64,000 nt of DNA from Mycobacterium sp. E2733. GTDB taxonomy: Bacteria > Actinomycetota > Actinomycetes > Mycobacteriales > Mycobacteriaceae. Below are positions 7,317 to 15,142 of this stretch, piece after piece. The stretch's first letter is position 1, and the number at the start of each line of letters is the position of its first letter. Below the pieces are notes generated by a model. It was not told the origin of the DNA, did not search any database, and saw only the letters and a list, made by a program, of their open reading frames with translations. The stretch spans positions 124,001 to 188,000 of the forward strand of contig NZ_LZJZ01000104.1 in assembly GCF_001667585.1 (NCBI RefSeq). The letters run 5' to 3'. The position numbers were made by a program, and so were the translations under genes.

Positions 7317-10300
7317 ATGCAGCTGGTTTCGGCCCACTCGACCGAGCTGTTCGTCGGGCCGCCGGACACACCGTTGCAGCTGGCCCGCGTCACCGTTTCC
7401 GCGGTGACCTCCCCGACGCCGGTCCGCGTCGACGGGGACGGTTTGAGCGGGGAGGCGGTGGCCGGGGCCGGCGACGAGGTCGTCGAGGTCCCCGTCAGGG
7501 TGGACGGCCCGGTCGTCGGGCAGCGGCGGGCGGCGCGGGCGCTGGCCGGCAACGCCCGGGAGCCGTTCGAGTTCGCCGTGGCGGAGCCCGGCTGGACCAT
7601 GTTCATGGTCAGCCACTTCCACTACGACCCGGTCTGGTGGAACACCCAGGGCGCCTACACCAGCGAGTGGAGCGAGGACCCGCCGGGACGCGCCCGGCAG
7701 ACGAACGGCTTCGCGCTCGTGCACGCGCACCTGGAAATGGCCCGCCGCGAACCCGAGTACAAGTTCGTGCTGGCCGAAGTGGATTACCTCAAGCCGTACT
7801 GGGACACCCGCCCCGAGGACCGCGCCGACCTGCGCCGGTTCATCGCCCAGGGCCGCGTCGAGGTGATGGGCGGCACCTACAACGAACCCAACACCAACCT
7901 CACCGGCCCGGAAACAACCATTCGAAACCTGGTGCACGGCATGGGCTTCCAGCGTGAGGTACTGGGCGCCGACCCGGCCACCGCCTGGCAGCTGGACGTG
8001 TTCGGCCACGACCCCCAATTCCCCGGGATGGCCGCCGACGCCGGGCTGACGTCGAGCTCGTGGGCCCGGGGCCCGCACCATCAGTGGGGGCCGGCGTTGG
8101 GCGGCGGGGACGTCGAGCGGATGCAGTTCAGCAGCGAGTTCGAGTGGATCTCGCCGTCGGGGCGCGGGCTGCTCACCCATTACATGCCCGCGCATTATTC
8201 GGCGGGCTGGTGGATGGACTCGTCGACCTCGCTGGCCGAGGCCGAGGACGCCACCTTGGCGCTGTTCGATCAGCTCAAGAAGGTCGCGCTGACGCGGAAC
8301 GTGCTGCTGCCCGTCGGCACCGACTACACGCCGCCGAACAAGTGGGTCACCGCCATCCACCGCGACTGGGCCGCGCGGTACGCCTGGCCGCGCTTCGTGT
8401 GCGCGCTGCCGCGGGAGTTCTTCGCGGCCGTGCGCGCCGAACTGGCCGGGCGCGGCGGCGTGCCGTCACCGCAGACCCGGGACATGAACCCGATCTACAC
8501 CGGCAAGGACGTGTCGTATATCGACACCAAGCAGGCCAACCGGGCCGCGGAGAACGCCGTCCTTCAGGCCGAGCGGTTCGCCGTCTTCGCCGGGCTGATG
8601 ACCGGCGCCGAGTACCCGCAGGCGGCGCTGGCCAAGGCGTGGGTGCAGCTCGCGTACGGGGCGCACCACGACGGCATCACCGGCTCGGAATCCGACCAGG
8701 TCTACCTCGACCTGCTGACCGGCTGGCGCGACGCGTGGGAGCTGGGCCGAGCCGCCCGCGACGCCTCCCTGGAGGTGCTGTCCGCGGCCGTCGGCGCCGA
8801 CGTCGTCGTGTGGAACCCGCTGGCGCAGCAGCGCACCGACATCGTCACCGCGCGCATCGACCCGCCGCTGGCGGGCGGGGTCCGGGTGGTCGACCCGGAC
8901 GGTGCCGAGTTGCCCGCCCACGTCGAACACGGCGGCCGGTCGGTCACCTGGCTGGCGCGCCAGGTGCCGTCGTTGGGGTGGCGGGCCTACCGGCTCGTGC
9001 CCCATGACGGCCCGAGCGGCTGGGAACCGGTGCCCGGCTCGGCGGTCGCGAACGAGCACTACCGCCTGGAGGTCGACCCGGCGCGCGGCGGGGGAGTCGT
9101 GTCCCTGGCCCAGGATGGTCGCGAGCTGATCGCCCTCGGCCGGGTGGGTAACGAGCTCGCGGTCTACGAGGAGTACGCGGCGCATCCGACGCAGGCCGAG
9201 GGCCCGTGGCACTTGCTGCCCAAGGGCCCGGTGGTGTGCTCGTCGGATTCGCCGGCCCGGGTGCGCGCCTACCATGGACCGCTGGGGCAGCGGATCGTCG
9301 TCACCGGGCGGATCGGCACCGTGGCGCGCTACACCCAGACCCTGACGCTGTGGCGCGGCGTTCCGCGGCTGGACTGCCGCACCACCATCGACGACTTCAC
9401 CGGGGCCGACCGCCTGGTGCGGCTGCGCTGGCCGTGCCCGGTGCCGGGCGCCATGCCGGTCAGCGAGGTCGGTGATGCCGTCGTCGGACGTGGTTTCGCC
9501 TTGCTCCACCCGCCCGGTGAGGGGACGGAATCGGTGGACACCGCGCTGCACCCGTGGACGCTGGACAACCCGGCCTACGGCTGGTTCGGCCTGTCGTCGG
9601 CGGCGCGGGTCCGGGTGGGCTCGCCCGACAGCCAATCGGTGCGGGCGATCTCGGTGGCTGAGGTGGTGTCGCCGGACGAGGCGGTGTCGGGTCCGCTGGC
9701 GCGCGAGCTGATGGTCGCGCTGGTCCGCGCCGGGGTGACGGCGACCTGCAGCGGCGCCGGCAAGCCGCGCTACGGCCACCTCGACGTCGATTCGAACCTG
9801 CCCGACGTGCGCATCGCGCTGGGCGGACCGGCACGCAACGCGTTCACCAAGGCGCTGCTGGCGCACGCCGACCCGGTGTACGCGGCAGAACTCGACCGTC
9901 AGCTGGCGTCGACGGGCCGCGCCAGGGTCTGGGTGCCGGCGGCGACACCGTTGGCCACGGTGTGGGTGCCGAGCGCGGACCTGCGTGCGCCGGCCGCGTT
10001 GCCGGTGCTGGTGATCGCCGGCCGAGACGCGGAGGGCCTGGCCGCGGCGATCGCGTCGCTGGCCGACGACCTCGGCGACGCCGAAGTCGTCGTCACGCAG
10101 CGCGCGCCGGCGGGAACCGGCGCATTCGAGGACCGCACCGTCGCCCTGCTCAACCGGGGGGTGCCCAGTTTCGCCGTCGACGCCGAGGGCACCCTGCACA
10201 CCGCGTTGATGCGGTCCTGCACCGGTTGGCCGTCGGGCATCTGGATCGACGACCCGCGCCGCACCGCCCCGGACGGCTCGAACTTCCAATTGCAGCACTG

Positions 10301-11498
10301 GACGCACGATTTCGACTACGCGCTGGTCTGCGGTGCGGGCGACTGGCGGCGCGCCGAGATTCCCGCCGTCAGCGCGCAGTTCTCCCACCCGCTGCTGGCG
10401 CGCGCGTCCGGCCGAACGGGCGACGCGCTGCCCGCGGCGGGATCGCTGTTGAGCGTCGAGCCCGCCGGCCGGGTGCAGCTGGCGGCCCTCAAGGCGGCCG
10501 GCAACCCGCTCACCGGGGGTAGCGGCCGGCCGGTCGACCCGAGGGAGGTGGCCCTGCGGTTGGTGGAGACGACGGGGGCGCACACCAGCGTGTTGATCGG
10601 CTCGGACATCGGCGAGGTCGGCGACTTCCGCGACGCCGACCTACTCGAAACTCCGCGCGCCGGCCGCCACCCGCTCGACCTGCACGGCTACCAGGTGGCG
10701 ACCGTGCTGGCCCGATTCCGCGCGCCCCGCGCGGGGACGGCGCCCCGCGCGCTCGCCCCGCACGCCGAAACCGCCCAGCCGTTGTACGCGCGCTACTGGC
10801 TGCACAACCGCGGCCCCGCCCCGCTCGGCGGGCTGCCGGCCGTCGCTCATCTGCATCCCGCGCGGCTGGCCGCCGAGCCGGGCGGCGAGCTGATGCTGCG
10901 CCTCACCGCGGCCAGCGACTGCAGCGACGCCGCCCTCACCGGGACGGTCACCCTGGTGTGTCCGGAGGGCTGGTCGGCCAAGCCCGACGAGCTCCCCCTG
11001 ACGCTGCCCAGTGGCGAATACCGCGAGGCCGACGTGGCGGTGTCGGTGCCCGCCCGCGCCGAGCCGGGGCTGTACCCGGTCCGGGCCCAGCTCCGCATCA
11101 GCGGCGAAGAGGTCCCGCCTGCCTGGCGACAAGCGGTCGAGGATGTCTGTCTCGTCGAGGTCGGCGCGTCCGCGGAGGCCGAGCCGGTCTACCTCGTCGA
11201 CGGCCCGGCCGACGTCGAGTTGACCGCCGGGGCCACGGCGACGCTGACCGTCAGGGTCGGCACCCACGCCGGCGCGGACCTGGCGCTCGAGGCGCACCTG
11301 ATCAGCCCGTGGGGCACGTGGGAGTGGCTGGGCCCAGCCGCGGTGGGGGCCGTGCTGCCCGCCCGCGGCACCGTCGACGTCCACTTCGACGTGAGCCCGC
11401 CGGCCGGGCTGGTCCCGGGCCAGTGGTGGGCCCTGGTCCGGATCGGCTGCGCCGGCCGGCTGGTGTACACCCCGGCGGTGAAGGTGACCGTGACATGA
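7317..11498 (+). CDS. Glycoside hydrolase family 38 alpha-mannosidase
   Basis: This large protein (1,393 residues) carries the GH38 core from about residue 95. The zinc-site motif HFHYDPVWW begins at His100, with His102 and Asp104 as ligands. The nucleophile segment QLDVFGHD has Asp227, and YGAHHDGITGSESDQVY supplies a further zinc histidine. A central beta-rich mannosidase domain follows, and the last roughly 350 residues look like a beta-sandwich region rich in PAR-EPG-LYPV patterns. It matches the position of Rv0648, a retaining alpha-mannosidase acting on mannosylated glycans. No signal peptide is visible. The stop overlaps the next start as ATGA. Confidence 0.92.
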   Translation: MQLVSAHSTELFVGPPDTPLQLARVTVSAVTSPTPVRVDGDGLSGEAVAGAGDEVVEVPVRVDGPVVGQRRAARALAGNAREPFEFAVAEPGWTMFMVSHFHYDPVWWNTQGAYTSEWSEDPPGRARQTNGFALVHAHLEMARREPEYKFVLAEVDYLKPYWDTRPEDRADLRRFIAQGRVEVMGGTYNEPNTNLTGPETTIRNLVHGMGFQREVLGADPATAWQLDVFGHDPQFPGMAADAGLTSSSWARGPHHQWGPALGGGDVERMQFSSEFEWISPSGRGLLTHYMPAHYSAGWWMDSSTSLAEAEDATLALFDQLKKVALTRNVLLPVGTDYTPPNKWVTAIHRDWAARYAWPRFVCALPREFFAAVRAELAGRGGVPSPQTRDMNPIYTGKDVSYIDTKQANRAAENAVLQAERFAVFAGLMTGAEYPQAALAKAWVQLAYGAHHDGITGSESDQVYLDLLTGWRDAWELGRAARDASLEVLSAAVGADVVVWNPLAQQRTDIVTARIDPPLAGGVRVVDPDGAELPAHVEHGGRSVTWLARQVPSLGWRAYRLVPHDGPSGWEPVPGSAVANEHYRLEVDPARGGGVVSLAQDGRELIALGRVGNELAVYEEYAAHPTQAEGPWHLLPKGPVVCSSDSPARVRAYHGPLGQRIVVTGRIGTVARYTQTLTLWRGVPRLDCRTTIDDFTGADRLVRLRWPCPVPGAMPVSEVGDAVVGRGFALLHPPGEGTESVDTALHPWTLDNPAYGWFGLSSAARVRVGSPDSQSVRAISVAEVVSPDEAVSGPLARELMVALVRAGVTATCSGAGKPRYGHLDVDSNLPDVRIALGGPARNAFTKALLAHADPVYAAELDRQLASTGRARVWVPAATPLATVWVPSADLRAPAALPVLVIAGRDAEGLAAAIASLADDLGDAEVVVTQRAPAGTGAFEDRTVALLNRGVPSFAVDAEGTLHTALMRSCTGWPSGIWIDDPRRTAPDGSNFQLQHWTHDFDYALVCGAGDWRRAEIPAVSAQFSHPLLARASGRTGDALPAAGSLLSVEPAGRVQLAALKAAGNPLTGGSGRPVDPREVALRLVETTGAHTSVLIGSDIGEVGDFRDADLLETPRAGRHPLDLHGYQVATVLARFRAPRAGTAPRALAPHAETAQPLYARYWLHNRGPAPLGGLPAVAHLHPARLAAEPGGELMLRLTAASDCSDAALTGTVTLVCPEGWSAKPDELPLTLPSGEYREADVAVSVPARAEPGLYPVRAQLRISGEEVPPAWRQAVEDVCLVEVGASAEAEPVYLVDGPADVELTAGATATLTVRVGTHAGADLALEAHLISPWGTWEWLGPAAVGAVLPARGTVDVHFDVSPPAGLVPGQWWALVRIGCAGRLVYTPAVKVTVT

Positions 11499-12106
11499 GC
11501 GTGGTGGCGACGGTCGCCGGCCTCCCGGTCCTGGCCGACGAGGTGGACGCGGCCGAAGCACGGTTGCGCGGCGGGCCGGCCGCGGCCGCGCTGCCGGCCG
11601 GCGGCACCGGGGAGGGACGTCAACTGCGGCGCTGGCTGACCCAGCTGATCGTGACCGGGCGGGTCGTGGCGGCCGAGGCCGACGCGCGCGGCCTGAGCGG
11701 GTCGGGTGCGCCGAGCGAGGCCGAGCTGCTGCCCGACGCGACGGCCCGGCTGGAGCTCGGCAGCGTCGCCGCGGCCGCGCTGGCCGACGCGCGGGCGCGG
11801 GCGGTGTTCGCCTACGTCACCGCCGCGGTGCGCGTCACCGACGAGGAGGTGGCCGCCTACCACGCCCGCAACCCGCTCCGATTCGCCGCGCCGCGCCGCG
11901 AGCAACGGGGCTGGCGGATCCCGTCGCCGGTCGGGCCGCCGCTGGACGACGTGCGATCGGCGATCGCCGACCATCTGCGGGGCGCCGCGCGGCGGCGCGC
12001 CTTCCGGGTGTGGCTGGACGCGCGGCGGGCCGAGCTGGTGCGGCTCGCCCCCGGCTACGAGCATCCCGGCGACCCCCGCCAACCCGACAACGTCCACCGG
12101 CACTGA
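11495..12106 (+). CDS. Small protein annotated FabD2 in M. tuberculosis (Rv0649), probably not a malonyltransferase
   Basis: The reading frame from the ATG at 11495 gives 203 residues (MSVVATVAGLPVLADEVDAA... ending GYEHPGDPRQPDNVHRH), very like remembered Rv0649. No GHSLG-type acyltransferase motif, catalytic Arg motif or QxTQ-like element of malonyl-CoA:ACP transacylases is present. Instead, VTDEEVAAYHARNPLRFAAPRREQRGWRI followed by a charged helix looks like the N-terminal chaperone region of SurA/PpiC proteins. It overlaps the mannosidase stop by 4 bases and precedes the ROK gene by 5, so the three genes are coupled. The function is unknown; a client-binding or assembly role is inference. 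Confidence 0.75.
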   Translation: MSVVATVAGLPVLADEVDAAEARLRGGPAAAALPAGGTGEGRQLRRWLTQLIVTGRVVAAEADARGLSGSGAPSEAELLPDATARLELGSVAAAALADARARAVFAYVTAAVRVTDEEVAAYHARNPLRFAAPRREQRGWRIPSPVGPPLDDVRSAIADHLRGAARRRAFRVWLDARRAELVRLAPGYEHPGDPRQPDNVHRH

Positions 12107-12111
12107 TCGCG

Positions 12112-13020
12112 ATGCTCACCCTCTGCCTCGACATCGGCGGCACCAAGATCGCCGCCGGCCTCGCCGATCCCGACGGCGCGCTGGTGCACACCGTCATCCG
12201 GCCCACGCCGAGCGGCGGCGGGGCCGAGGAGGTTTGGGCCGCGGTCGAGGCGACGATCGCCGACGCAGTGCGCGCGGCCGACGGTGCGGTCGCCGCGGTG
12301 GGCATCGGTTCGGCGGGCCCGATCGACCTGCACGGCGGGACGGTCAGCCCCATCAACATCAAAGGTTGGCAGGCCTTCCCGCTGCGCGACAGGGTGGCGG
12401 CCGCCCTGCCGGGCGTGCCGGTGCGGCTGGGTGGCGACGGCTTGTGCATGGCGCTGGGTGAGCACTGGCGCGGCGCGGGGCGTGGCGCGGCCTTCCTGCT
12501 GGGCATGGTGGTGTCCACCGGCGTGGGCGGCGGACTGGTGCTCGGCGGCATCCCCTACACCGGCCGCACCGGCAATGCCGGTCACGTCGGCCATGTGGTG
12601 GTGGAGGATAACGGGCCGCCCTGCGTGTGCGGCGGCCGCGGCTGCGTCGAGACCATCGCGTCCGGACCGTCGATGGTGCGCTGGGCGCGGGCCAACGGTT
12701 GGACCGCGCCGCCCGGCGCGGGCGCCCGGGATCTCGCCGCCGCGGCGGCGGCCGGTGATCCCGTCGCGGATCGGGCATTCCGCCGGGGGGGCACCGCGCT
12801 CGCGGCGATGATCGCCTCGGTCGGCGCGGTCTGCGACCTGGACCTCATCGTCATCGGGGGAGGTGTCGCCAATTCCGGCCGCCTGCTTTTCGACCCCTTG
12901 CGCGCGAAGCTGGCCGAGTACGCCAGGCTGGACTTCCTGGCCGGTCTGCGGGTGGTGCCCGCCGAACTCGGCGGCGAGGCCGGACTGGTCGGCGCGGCCA
13001 GACTGGCGGACCTCGGCTGA
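12112..13020 (+). CDS. ROK-family sugar kinase
   Basis: This 302-residue protein begins MLTLCLDIGGTKIAAGLADP, where DIGGTKIAAG is the phosphate-binding motif. It continues with STGVGGGLVLGG and the ROK zinc signature GHVGHVVVEDNGPPCVCGGR followed by GCVETIASG, which supplies His and three Cys ligands. VIGGGVANSG is the adenosine-side motif. ROK proteins without a DNA-binding domain phosphorylate hexoses such as glucose or N-acetyl sugars. It corresponds to Rv0650. The link with the upstream mannosidase suggests phosphorylation of a released sugar, which is inference. The upstream in-frame extension belongs to another gene's coding region. Confidence 0.9.
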   Translation: MLTLCLDIGGTKIAAGLADPDGALVHTVIRPTPSGGGAEEVWAAVEATIADAVRAADGAVAAVGIGSAGPIDLHGGTVSPINIKGWQAFPLRDRVAAALPGVPVRLGGDGLCMALGEHWRGAGRGAAFLLGMVVSTGVGGGLVLGGIPYTGRTGNAGHVGHVVVEDNGPPCVCGGRGCVETIASGPSMVRWARANGWTAPPGAGARDLAAAAAAGDPVADRAFRRGGTALAAMIASVGAVCDLDLIVIGGGVANSGRLLFDPLRAKLAEYARLDFLAGLRVVPAELGGEAGLVGAARLADLG

Positions 13021-13060
13021 CCATTCGGGCAACCTGAGCGGCCAGCTGACGGCCGCCGTT

Positions 13061-13089
13061 TTGGCTGACGGGGGCGGTCAGGCTATCCT
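13061..13089 (+). promoter_or_regulatory. Candidate sigma-A promoter for rplJ-rplL
   Basis: TTGGCT at 13061-13066 and TATCCT at 13084-13089 are separated by 17 bases, a good housekeeping promoter geometry, about 205 bases before the rplJ start. This leaves room for the structured leader. Confidence 0.5.
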
Positions 13090-13104
13090 GATGGCCGATC
13101 CACC

Positions 13105-13240
13105 GAAGACCGTCGGTCACCGAGAAATCGGTTGAAGGTCCGGGAGCATCCCGGCGGCCCACGCAGGAGGACGAGGCAACGCCGGCATGCGCCGGCTCTT
13201 TCACGCCCCGGCCGCTTCCTGCGCCGGGGCGTTCGTCGTT
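13105..13240 (+). ncRNA. Ribosomal protein L10-type mRNA leader
   Basis: The untranslated region before rplJ contains two strong hairpins: GCCGGC-atgc-GCCGGC at about 13181-13196, and ACGCCCCGG (13203-13211) pairing with CCGGGGCGT (13224-13232) just before a T-containing stretch. L10 leaders bind the L10-L12 complex and repress their own operon in many bacteria, and position and structure fit. The exact boundaries and the kink-turn were not derived here. Confidence 0.55.
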
Positions 13241-13293
13241 CCACGGTGAATCACAGACGACACGTCGCATCGCTTTCACTTCAGGAGGTACGC

Positions 13294-13896
13294 ATGGCCA
13301 GGGCTGACAAAGCCACCGCCGTTGCCGACATCGCCGAGCAGTTCAGGGAGGCGACCGCGACCCTGATCACCGAGTACCGCGGTTTGACCGTGGCCAACCT
13401 GGCCGACCTGCGCCGGTCGCTGAGCGGATCGGCCACCTACTCGGTGGCCAAGAACACGCTGATCAAGCGGGCGGCGTCCGAGGCCGGCGTCGAAGGTCTC
13501 GACGAGCTGTTCGCCGGACCCACCGCCATCGCGTTCGTCACCGGGGAACCGGTCGACGCCGCCAAGGCCATCAAGACCTTCGCCAAGGAGAACAAGGCGC
13601 TGGTCATCAAGGGCGGCTACATGGACGGCCGCGCGCTGACCGTCGCCGAGGTCGAGCGCATCGCCGACCTGGAGTCGCGCGAGGTGCTGCTGGCCAAGCT
13701 GGCCGGCGCGATGAAGGGCAACCTCGCCAAGGCCGCCGGCCTGTTCAACGCCCCCGCCTCGCAGGTCGCTCGCCTCGCGGCCGCACTGCAGGAGAAGAAG
13801 GCCACAGAGGCCCCGGCGGCGCCGGCGGCACCGGCCCCAGAACCAGCTTCGGAAGCACCCACTGAGGCTCCGGAAACCCCGGCCGAAGCCGAATAA
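13294..13896 (+). CDS. rplJ: 50S ribosomal protein L10
   Basis: L10 (200 residues) forms the base of the L12 stalk on the large subunit. The start MARADKATAVADIAEQF and conserved segments YRGLTVANLADLRRSL, YSVAKNTLIKRAASEAG, FAGPTAIAF and GGYMDGRALTVAEV identify it. After about residue 170 it carries an Ala/Pro/Glu-rich tail (EKKATEAPAAPAAPAPEPAS onward), longer than in E. coli L10. AGGAGG sits six bases before the ATG at 13294. rplL follows after 34 bases in one transcript, probably controlled by the L10 leader upstream. Confidence 0.98.
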   Translation: MARADKATAVADIAEQFREATATLITEYRGLTVANLADLRRSLSGSATYSVAKNTLIKRAASEAGVEGLDELFAGPTAIAFVTGEPVDAAKAIKTFAKENKALVIKGGYMDGRALTVAEVERIADLESREVLLAKLAGAMKGNLAKAAGLFNAPASQVARLAAALQEKKATEAPAAPAAPAPEPASEAPTEAPETPAEAE

Positions 13897-13930
13897 CCCC
13901 AACCAAAAATTAGGAAAGGACCCACACACC

Positions 13931-14323
13931 ATGGCGAAAATGTCTACCGACGACCTGCTCGACGCCTTCAAGGAAATGACCCTGCTGGAGCTCTCCGACT
14001 TCGTCAAGAAGTTCGAGGAGACCTTCGAGGTCACCGCGGCCGCTCCGGTCGCCGTCGCCGCGGCCGGCCCGGCCGGCGGTGGCGCCCCCGCCGAGGCCGC
14101 CGAGGAGCAGTCCGAGTTCGACGTCATCCTCGAGGCCGCCGGCGACAAGAAGATCGGCGTCATCAAGGTGGTCCGCGAGATCGTCTCCGGCCTGGGCCTC
14201 AAGGAGGCCAAGGACCTGGTCGACGGCGCGCCCAAGCCGCTGCTGGAGAAGGTCGCCAAGGAGGCCGCCGACGAGGCCAAGGCCAAGCTCGAGGCCGCCG
14301 GCGCCACCGTCACCGTCAAGTAG
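13931..14323 (+). CDS. rplL: 50S ribosomal protein L7/L12
   Basis: This 130-residue acidic stalk protein recruits translational GTPases such as the EF-G and EF-Tu encoded further along. The N-terminal dimerisation domain (STDDLLDAFKEMTLLELSDF) is followed by an Ala/Gly-rich hinge and the conserved C-terminal domain (EFDVILEAAGDKKIGVIKVV, GLGLKEAKDLVDGAPK). An AAAGGA site lies about 8 bases before the ATG. A strong terminator-like hairpin follows within 20 bases. Confidence 0.98.
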   Translation: MAKMSTDDLLDAFKEMTLLELSDFVKKFEETFEVTAAAPVAVAAAGPAGGGAPAEAAEEQSEFDVILEAAGDKKIGVIKVVREIVSGLGLKEAKDLVDGAPKPLLEKVAKEAADEAKAKLEAAGATVTVK

Positions 14324-14338
14324 CTCCACCTCGCAAAG

Positions 14339-14374
14339 CCCCCGGGGCCGCCCTGCGCCGCCCCCGGGGGTTTT
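14339..14374 (+). terminator. Rho-independent terminator after rplL
   Basis: CCCCCGGGG (14339-14347) pairs perfectly with CCCCGGGGG (14362-14370), followed by TTTT. It lies 16 bases after the rplL stop. Confidence 0.8.
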
Positions 14375-14381
14375 GGTGTAT

Positions 14382-15080
14382 TCAGCCCGCCCGCAGGGAT
14401 TGCGCCACTCTTTCGGGTGAATCACCCAGCGCCACAAGCAGATTCGAGGTCATCGACGCGAGCAGCGGCAGCACTGCGGCGCCGTCGTGCCCGTAGTAGC
14501 CGGCGAGTTCCAGCATCACGAACCCATGGATCAGCGCCCAGAACTGGGCCGCCGTGGCCACCACGGCCGCGTCGTCGTCCGGCGAGCCCGCGCTGATCCG
14601 GCCCGCCAGCATGCACCGATGCACCCCGCGCACCACGTGCGCGAAGCTCGGGTAATCGCGCTCGATGTCGGCGACCGACAGCGTCAGGACGTTGTCCGCC
14701 GGCGCGTTGATGCCGTGCGCGCTGGTGCTGCCGAACATCAGCCGATACATGTGCCGATGCTTGATGGCATAACGCCGGTAGGCGGTGCCGGTCGCGAACA
14801 GGTCGGCCACCGGGTCGGCCGTTTGGGGCACGGTCAGCGCGGCGTCGAACTGCCGCAGCCCCTCCGCGGCCACCTCGGCGATCAGGCCGCGCATCCCGCC
14901 GAAATGGGTGTACAACGCCATCGTCGACGTGCCCGCCGCGCCTGCGACCTTGCGGGTCTGCAGCGCGTCGGGGCCATGCTCGTTCAACAGGTCGACCGCG
15001 GCGCACAGCAACTCGTTCCGGACACTGCTTTGCCTGCCCGGCGCGGTGCCCGAAGTCACTTCCGAAGTCATCGTTGTCAT
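14382..15080 (-). CDS. TetR-family regulator, probable repressor of the carotenoid oxygenase
   Basis: This 232-residue protein has an N-terminal TetR helix-turn-helix (RNELLCAAVDLLNEHGPDALQTRKVAGAAGTSTMALYTHFGG at about 21-63) and a C-terminal ligand domain of the WHG type (FWALIHGFVMLELAGYYG). It occupies the position of Rv0653c and is divergent from the Rv0654-type dioxygenase. The perfect 9+9 bp palindrome between the genes is its likely operator. An ATG three codons downstream (15071) is an alternative start. The ligand is unknown; an apocarotenoid or related hydrophobic compound is a guess from context. Confidence 0.88.
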   Translation of the reverse strand: MTTMTSEVTSGTAPGRQSSVRNELLCAAVDLLNEHGPDALQTRKVAGAAGTSTMALYTHFGGMRGLIAEVAAEGLRQFDAALTVPQTADPVADLFATGTAYRRYAIKHRHMYRLMFGSTSAHGINAPADNVLTLSVADIERDYPSFAHVVRGVHRCMLAGRISAGSPDDDAAVVATAAQFWALIHGFVMLELAGYYGHDGAAVLPLLASMTSNLLVALGDSPERVAQSLRAG

Positions 15081-15103
15081 CTTCCCATCCGCGGCGTACG
15101 GTG

Positions 15104-15133
15104 CCTATAACAACGTCATATCAATGTTATAGG
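15104..15133. promoter_or_regulatory. Palindromic operator between the TetR gene and carotenoid oxygenase
   Basis: CCTATAACA (15104-15112) and TGTTATAGG (15125-15133) form a perfect inverted repeat with a 12-base spacer. The right arm overlaps the AGGAG ribosome binding site (15131-15135) of the oxygenase. A bound TetR dimer here would block the oxygenase and probably its own gene. Confidence 0.75.
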
Positions 15134-15142
15134 AGTTCAGCG

